In this document: piece after piece, positions 58,164 through 64,000 of the stretch
How positions within the stretch are numbered: position 1 is the first letter of the stretch
How the letters are laid out: every line of letters begins with the position of its first letter
Source of the DNA: Lepus europaeus
Taxonomy: Eukaryota; Chordata; Mammalia; Lagomorpha; Leporidae
Assembly (NCBI RefSeq): GCF_033115175.1
Contig: NC_084827.1
Location: 148,297,701-148,361,700 of the forward strand
Length of the DNA: 64,000 nt
Direction of reading: 5' to 3'
Made by a program: the position numbers and the translations under genes
Notes under the pieces: generated by a model
Database searches by the model: none
What the model was told of the DNA's origin: nothing
What the model saw: the letters and a program-made list of their open reading frames with translations, nothing else

Positions 58164-59541
58164 TATCTTTGGCTAATGGCAGGGCAAAGTTACTCCTTCT
58201 CAATAGTCACATTGAATGTTAATGGCTTGAACTGTCCAGTTAAAAGACACCGATTGGCTGATTGGGTTAAGGAACAAAACCCATCCTTTTGCTGCTTACA
58301 AGAAACCCATCTATCCAACAATGATCCATACAGGCTGAGAGTGAAAGGCTGGAAAAAGATATACCATGCCAACAGAAATGAAAAGAGAGCGGGCGTAGCC
58401 ATCTTAATATCAGACAACATAAACTTTACCACAAAAACTGTTAGGAGAGACAAAGAGGGGCACTATATAATGATTAAGGGATCCATTCAACAGGAAGATA
58501 TAACGATTATCAATGTATATGCACCTAATTACAGGGCACCAGCTTATTTAAAAGACTTGTTAAGGGACTTAAAGGGAGACTTAGACCCCAACACCATAGT
58601 ACTGGGGGACTTCAATACTCCACTCTCAGAGATAGACAGATCAACAGAACAGAAGATCAACAAGGAGACAGTAGATTTAAATGACACTATAGCCCAAATG
58701 GATCTAACAGATATCTACAGAACATTTCATCCTACATCTAAGGACTTTACATTCTTCTCAGCAGTACATGGAACCCTCTCTAGGATTGACCACATACTAG
58801 GCCATAAAGCAAGTCTCAGCAAATTCAAAAGAATTAGAATCATACCATGCAGCTTCTCAGACCACAAAGGAATGAAATTGGAAATTGGCAACTCAGGAAT
58901 CCCTAGAGCACGTGCAAACACATGGAGATTGAACAACACGCTCCTGAATGAACAATGGGTCATAGAAGAAATTAAAAGAGAAATCAAAAATTTTCTGGAA
59001 GTAAATGAGGATAACAGCACAACATACCAAAACCTATGGGATACAACAAAAGCAGTGTTAAGAGGAAAGTTTATATCAATAGGTGCCTACATCAAGAAAT
59101 TGGAAAGGCACCAAATAGATGAGCTTTCAAGTCATCTCAAGGATCTAGAAAATCTGCAGCAAACCAAACCCAAACCCAGTAGGAGAAGAGAAATAATTAA
59201 AATCAGAGAAGAAATCAACAGGATTGAATAAAAAAAAAATTACAAAAAATCAGCCAAACGAGGAGCTGGTTTTTTGAAAAAATAAACAAAATTGACACCC
59301 CATTGGCCCAACTAACTAAAAAAAGAAAAGACCGAAATCAATAGGATCAGAGATGAAATGGGAAACGTAACAACAGACGCCGCAGAAATAAAAAGAATCA
59401 TCAGAAATTACTACAAGGACTTGTATGCCAGCAAACAGGGAAATCTATCAGAAATGGACAGATTCTTGGACACATACAGCCTCCCTAAATTGAGCCAGGA
59501 AGACATAGAAAACCTAAACAGACCCATAACTGACACAGAAA
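58163..59541 (+). pseudogene. L1 ORF2 N-terminal part (endonuclease), inverted segment
   Basis: Starts just before the ORF2 ATG (58176). The 351-codon open frame to 59231 holds the complete apurinic-like endonuclease domain with every catalytic residue in its usual place: N14, E43 (in QETHL), Y115, D145 and N147 (in LGDFNTP), T192, D205 (in SRIDHI) and H230 (in SDH). It ends at a TAA within an A-rich stretch, after which the correct reading continues in another frame (TTDAAEIKRIIRNYYKDLYA) until the 59541 junction. It lies in sense orientation to PARD3B transcription. It is a fossil fragment: it has no RT in cis and no evidence of a promoter. Confidence 0.92.
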
Positions 59542-60697
59542 TTTTTTCATTTTCAATTATCTTTATATACAGAAGATCAATTTAGTATATATTAAGTAAA
59601 GATTGCATCAGTTTGCGCCCACACAGAAACACAAAGTGTAAAATACTGTTTCAGGGCTGGCGCCGTGGCTCAATAGGCTAATCCTCCGCCTTGCAGCACC
59701 GGCACACTGGGTTCTAGTCCCGGTCGGGGCGCCAGATTCTGTCCCAGTTGCCCCTCTTCCAGGCCAGCTCTCTGCTATGGCCCAGGAGTGCAGTGGAGGA
59801 TGGCCCAAGTGCTTGGGCCCTGCACCCCATGGGAGACCAGGAGAAGCACCTGGCTCCTGGCTTCGGATCAGCATGGTGTGCCGGCCGCAGCGTGCCGGCC
59901 GCGGCGGCCATTGGAGGGTGAACCAACAGCAAAGGAAGACCTTTCTCTCTGTCTCTCTCTCTCTCACTGTCCACTCTGCCTGTCAAAAAAAAAAACAAAC
60001 AAAAAAAACACTGTTTCAGTACTAGTTATAGCATTACTTCACATTGGACAACACATTAAGGACAGATCCCACCTGAGAAGTAAGTACATAGTGACTCCTG
60101 TTGTTGACTTAACAAGCTGACACTCTTGTTTATGGTGTCAGTAATCTCCCTAGGCTCTAGTCATGAGTTGCCAAGGCTATGGAAGCCTTTAGGGTTTGCC
60201 GACTTCGAACTTATTCCGACAGGGTCATAGTCAAAGTGGAAGTTCTCTCCTCCTTTCAGAGAAAAGTACCTCCTTCTTTGATGGCCCCGTTCTTTCCACT
60301 GGGATCTCACTCACAGCGATCTTTCACTTAGGTCATTTTTTTTCCCAGAGTATCTTGGCTTTCTGTGCCTAAAATACTCTCATGGGCTCTTCAGCCAGAC
60401 CCGAATGCCTTAAAGGCTGATTCTGAGGCCAGAGTGCTGTTTAGGACATCTGCCATTCTATGAGTCTGCTGTGTATCCTGCTTCCCATGATGGATCGTTC
60501 TCTCCCTTTTTTATTCTATCAGTTAGTATTAGCAGACACTAGTCTTGTGTGATCCCTTTGACTCTTAGACCTATCAGTGTGATCAATTGTGAACTGAAGA
60601 TGATCACTTGGACTAGTGAGATGGCATTGGTACATGCCACCTTGATGGGTTTGTATTGGAATCCCCTGGCACATTTCTAACTCCACCATTTGGGGCA
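59542..60697 (-). mobile_element. older 5'-truncated L1 (3' UTR only), host of the 54-59 kb L1
   Basis: Minus-strand L1 3' UTR homologous to about 54612-55413 of the larger L1. On the minus strand its 3' end is the A-rich sequence GAAAATGAAAAAA, continued on the other side of the inserted L1 at 54237-54253. It therefore ended at the A-rich segment between the two duplicated units, and lacks the final ~360 bp that the larger L1 has. Similarity stops at about 60697 (5' truncation). Interrupted by a young SINE at 59654-60004. Confidence 0.9.
59654..60004 (+). mobile_element. young C-SINE inserted in L1 3' UTR
   Basis: Complete copy (head GGGCTGGCGCCGTGGCTCAA, B-box GGTTCTAGTCC, CT patch, A-rich tail with AAAC units). 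TSD AAATACTGTTTCA at 59641-59653, with one change at 60005-60017. The homologous L1 at about 54712-54730 has the same target sequence without the SINE, giving a paralogous empty site. Confidence 0.96.
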
Positions 60698-60979
60698 AGA
60701 TATTTAAATATATTTTAAAAAAAAATTTAGTGAGATACGACTTAACATTGTTAATCTTTTTGGCCTGTTAGCTGGATGTTCAAATTTGCTTTTTGCTTTT
60801 TTCTTCAAACTATTGGAATGTGTTTTGTTTGAAGTAGGTGAAGAATTACTGTCTCTCATAGATATGTAGTTGGAAAAGCAAGGAGCATTTCGATATTTTT
60901 TTTGGTCAGGTAATTGTACATGTTTTTTTCTAGATACTCTAAATGCAAGTTCAACAAGTGGTAGTTCTTTTAAAAAGTT
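60698..60979. other. AT-rich intronic spacer
   Basis: Nothing recognised. An A9 run at about 60717-60725 follows the L1 truncation point. Confidence 0.45.
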
Positions 60980-61288
60980 TTTGTTTGAAAGAGTGAGATA
61001 CAGTCTTCTCTCTCTCACACTCCCATACCCAAACCCACACTCTTTACTCCACTGCTTTACTCCTCATTTGCCCACAACAGGTGGGGCTAGCCAAGCACTT
61101 TACTCATATCTTCCATGTAGGTGGAAGTGACCCAACTGCTTGAACCATCCCCTGGCACCTCCCAGGGTGTGCATCAGCAGGAAGCTGGATTTGATTTGGG
61201 AGTGGAGCAGGGACTTGAAATCAGGCATTCTTGTATGGGATGTGGGCATTGCAAGTGGCATCTCAATCATTGTACCAAATGCACCCCC
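60980..61288 (-). mobile_element. C-SINE, old diverged subfamily
   Basis: 'tttgtttgaaagagtgagat', 'cttccatgtaggtggaagtg', 'aggaagctggatttgatttg' and a decayed head ending 'aatgcaccccc'. Confidence 0.75.
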
Positions 61289-61290
61289 CA

Positions 61291-61690
61291 CTTTTTTGAC
61301 ATAAAATACATTTATTATATCGCAGTTTCTGGGGGTCAGAAGTCTGGGCACAGCTTAGCTGGCTGCTTCTCTGGAATCTTACCAGTTGTAGTCAAGATAG
61401 CAACTAAGCTGTACTCTGATATGGAGGTTTGACTGCAAAGAATCTGCGTGGCCTTCATCAAGGTGCTGTTAGTTGTAGGAGAGAGGACCTCGACTTCTTT
61501 CTGGCTACTAAGCAGAGGCTGACCTCAGCTCCCAGAGGCCATTTTCTTTTCTCACTAGTTCCTTATTAAGTGAGTTTTCCCAGCCTAACTGTTTACTTCA
61601 TCAAGCCAAGTTCTAGAGCAAATTGGCTAGCCAGATGAAGCATTATAGAACCTGACATAACCCTTGGGGTCACATCTCCACACAGTTTCT
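61291..61690 (+). mobile_element. ancient interspersed repeat, family unassigned
   Basis: 'gcagtttctgggggtcagaa' followed by 'gtctgggcacagcttagctg', a diverged middle and 'cccttggggtcacatctcc'. Same kind as 52862-53246. Non-coding. Confidence 0.5.
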
Positions 61691-61799
61691 TACAGGTTGA
61701 CTGCAACATGGACTCTGAAATGACACCAATGAAATTTTCAAACAGTTACAGTTCATTGACTTGTGTTGTTCATTGACTAGATCTTCTGTCTGCATCTTT

Positions 61800-62098
61800 T
61801 AAAAAATTTATTTATATGACAGGCAGAGTTAAAGAGAAGCCTGAAAGAGCTTCTATCTGCTGGTTCATTTCCCAAGTGGCCACAATGGCCAGGACTGAAT
61901 CAGGCTGAAGCCAGGAACTACATCTCGGTTTCCCATGTAGGTTCAGGAGCCCAAATGCTTGGGCCATCCTCTGCTGCTTTCCCAGGCGCATTAACAGGAA
62001 GCTGAATTGGAAGTGGAGCATCCAGGACATGAACCAGTGCCCATGTGAGATGCTGGCATCACAGGTGGTGGTTGAACTCGCTCTACCAAAATACAGGA
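61800..62098 (-). mobile_element. C-SINE, older subfamily
   Basis: Tail side 'aaaatttatttatatgacag', body 'tggttcatttcccaagtggc' and 'gggccatcctctgctgcttt', head 'aaatacaggacccc'. Followed directly by another SINE. Confidence 0.85.
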
Positions 62099-62110
62099 CC
62101 CCTGCATGAG

Positions 62111-62399
62111 TTTTTAAAAAATTTTTTAAAGATTTATTTGAGAGGCTGAGTTACAGAGAAGAGAGGAGAGAGATCTATCCACTGGTTCACTCCCAAAATT
62201 GCCACAAAGGCTGGACCTGGGTGGATCTGAAGTAGGGAGCCAGGAGCTTCTTTTGAGTCTCTCATGTGGGTGCAGGGGCCCAAGTACTGGGCCATCTTCC
62301 ACTGCTTTTCCAGGTGCATTAGCAGGTAGCTGGACTGGTGCCCATATGGGATACTGGCACTACAGGCAATGTCTTTATCCACTGCACCATAGCACTGCC
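62111..62399 (-). mobile_element. C-SINE inserted at the edge of the preceding SINE
   Basis: Body 'actggttcactcccaaaatt', 'cttccactgcttttccaggt', head 'caccatagcactgcccc'. TSD CCCCTGCATGAG at 62099-62110 and 62400-62411, so it entered at the head boundary of the 61.8 kb copy. Confidence 0.92.
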
Positions 62400-62411
62400 C
62401 CCCTGCATGAG

Positions 62412-63041
62412 ATTTAACATCATATACTAGTGATTTAGAAAATGTGTTCATTAAGTTAGGCCAATCTTCCAAATGGTACACATTATGTAGTACTAAACCT
62501 ACATGCATTGATGCTACCTACCATCACTTCTTAAAGGTCTAAGAATTGGAAAGTATCCAGTTAACAAGGGGGGGGAGCTAGAACAATACAAAAGTTGCAC
62601 TTTGTAAATTCACATTTATTAAATAATAAAAAAGTCCAAAAAACTTGTATTCACTCTTTAAGTTTTAATTTTTGCTTTATCATTGATAACAAATACTAAC
62701 AGTTATTTTCCTTGAAGTGTTCAAGGTCACATCACACATTTTGCACAAATATCTCCCCAAAACTCAAGGATAAAAAAGGATAGTTTTCATTCTTTTGAGT
62801 TAACTGGCTTTTCCAAAGGGTACCATTTTATTTCAGCTTGCAACTGAATTGGTAACCTGAGGTGGCTACTTTGTGCCTTAGTGTGCAGCGAAAGCGCGTT
62901 TGTGAACTTTCAATTTCTTCGCACATTTTCAGAATGACATGTGACTAATGATCAAGAGTTAATTAAACATTTACTACTTCCTCAAGTGCATTCTTAAGTT
63001 AATTGGCATCTTTTAGAGGCTGTCTGGTATTTGGTATACTG
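62412..63041. other. unique AT-rich intronic DNA
   Basis: Run of eight G at about 62569-62576. No gene seen. Confidence 0.45.
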
Positions 63042-63395
63042 TGTTAAGATGCCGGTTGAGGCACCCCATTCTGTATCACAATGCCTGGGGTCAGTCCCAC
63101 CTCCATCTTCTGATCTAGTTCCCTGCTCATATGCCTGGAAGGCAGCAGTAATGGCTGAAGTACTTAAGTCCCTGCCACCTGTGTTGGTTAGCTGGATTGA
63201 GTTCCTGACTCCTGGCTTTGGCCTGGGTCAATCCTGGCTCTTGTGGGTATATGGAGAATAAACCAGTGGATAGCAGATCAATCTCTCTCTCTCCCTCTCC
63301 TCCTCCCTTCTCTCCTCTTCCTCTTCCACTCTCTCTCTACCTGTATCTGTTTGCCTTTCATATAAATGAAATTGAACAAATGCTTTTAAAAAATT
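63042..63395 (+). mobile_element. C-SINE, old diverged subfamily
   Basis: 'gttaagatgccggttgaggc' head, 'ctagttccctgctcatatgc', 'aaggcagcagtaatggctga', a long CT/TCC patch (63280-63335) and an A-rich tail. Confidence 0.82.
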
Positions 63396-64000
63396 GACAC
63401 CTTATTAATGCCACAAATCAGTTGTGGTGAATAATACAGTGACTGCTAGTATCAGTTAGTGCCACTACTTGGATTTAGGCTGAGGTACCTGCAGTTTTAT
63501 CCACCATTACTTTTGGCACCAGTAGTGCAAGCATCAACATAGTGGTTCCAAGAATAATCCATGTTCACTCTTTCAACACTAGTGTTTACTGTCAGTCATT
63601 CTCATGTAAAATATTCTTCAATCATAAATTAGTCATCCCATAATCCATTTGCAAGGCAGAGATATAATTCTACAGGTGGGTTATTAACTTGGTTCTCAGG
63701 TTTGTAGCCAAATCTTTCACTTGCAGAGTTACTGTGTCTTGAGAAGCGGCAGTGTGGTTTGGTTTGGTTTGGTTTGGTTTGGTTTTACTGACATTTCAGC
63801 CGGCAGACATTCAACAATGTCAATTGTGTAAAGTTTTCTTGGTGTCTTGGTTACCGTGTGTGCTGCTGTAGCTGACCAAATGCAGAAGCTTACTCTATAA
63901 GGTGTTTCTGTGGCTTTTTCATTCCTAGTTTGGAAAGCCACAACAATGTTTGTCTCTTAAAGTTCTCACTATGTCTGTGTTAAATAAAAACCTGAGTTTT
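63396..64000. other. intronic DNA with (GGTTT)n
   Basis: Short pentanucleotide GGTTT array at about 63753-63785. No gene recognised to the end. Confidence 0.5.

Larger units (their letters stand above)
54254..59541 (-). mobile_element. L1 element with twin-priming inversion, nested in an older L1 tail
   Basis: A 5.3-kb insertion. 54254-58163 is the 3' part on the minus strand (3' UTR and ORF2 from just before the RT core to its natural stop). 58163-59541 is the upstream part of ORF2 on the plus strand, starting just before the ORF2 ATG. The two parts share 28 bp of the same L1 sequence in opposite orientation (58136-58163 and 59514-59541), the signature of twin priming. A TSD of about 13 bp, TTTTTTCATTTTC, lies at 54241-54253 and 59542-59554. 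The right flank is the tail of another L1. The element lacks the 5' UTR and ORF1 and cannot move by itself. Confidence 0.93.
36516..64000 (+). other. PARD3B: PARD3B intron 1 (5' part; extends beyond window)
   Basis: Follows the GT donor at 36516. No further exon of the gene is recognised up to the window end, in keeping with the very long introns known for PARD3B. It contains the repeats listed separately; uncovered stretches (about 36.7-37.4, 37.8-38.9, 39.1-40.2, 40.9-42.4, 48.0-49.6, 52.1-52.8 and 62.4-63.0 kb) show no gene. Alternative first exons cannot be excluded by eye. Confidence 0.8.

Overview
This window reads as lagomorph nuclear DNA, most likely rabbit or a close leporid. The main evidence is the repeat content: about 30 copies of the lagomorph C-SINE family (a tRNA-like head with Pol III A and B boxes, a CT-rich patch, then an A-rich tail) and lagomorph-type L1 elements. 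There are also ancient mammalian MIR and L2 fragments and three copies of a short mariner-like inverted-repeat element. Overall composition is AT-rich, with one sharp GC/CpG-rich island.

The only functional protein-coding sequence I can support is the first coding exon of PARD3B (par-3 family cell polarity regulator beta), + strand, 36396-36515. It lies inside a CpG island at about 35.8-36.7 kb and ends at a clear GT splice donor after 40 codons. The first ~35.8 kb is therefore 5' flanking, gene-poor DNA, and 36516 to the window end is the start of a long first intron.

Upstream half (1-35.8 kb): unique AT-rich DNA with SINEs of several ages, MIR and L2 pieces, a short L1 3' end with a 13-bp target-site duplication (TSD) and a 20-bp 5' micro-inversion (7.3 kb), and an ancient LTR-like repeat (11 kb). 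It also holds a full-length U2 snRNA retropseudogene with tail and TSD (11.8 kb), an older L1 split by a large TTTC/TTCC tract (14.3-16.5 kb), a chimeric ANP32E retropseudogene fused to a SINE-type tail (29.6 kb), and a SINE-in-SINE nest with both TSDs visible (32.4-33.1 kb).

Intron half (36.5-64 kb): young SINEs (37.4, 42.5, 43.1, 59.7 kb), older SINEs, L2, a 56-T homopolymer (50.4 kb), and a nested L1 complex at 54.2-60.7 kb. In that complex a 5.3-kb L1 with a classic twin-priming inversion is inserted in the tail of an earlier, 5'-truncated L1, which itself carries a young SINE. The inverted part keeps an open endonuclease domain with all catalytic residues. The rest of ORF2 is open apart from two nonsense codons.

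I found no prokaryotic-type system, CRISPR array, functional tRNA or rRNA gene, or clear endogenous retrovirus with coding content. The best candidates for novelty are structural: L1 inversion products, an internal duplication in the L1 3' UTR linked to an alternative 3' end, and the chimeric ANP32E/SINE-tail retrocopy. Family names and ages come from reading and memory, not from alignment.
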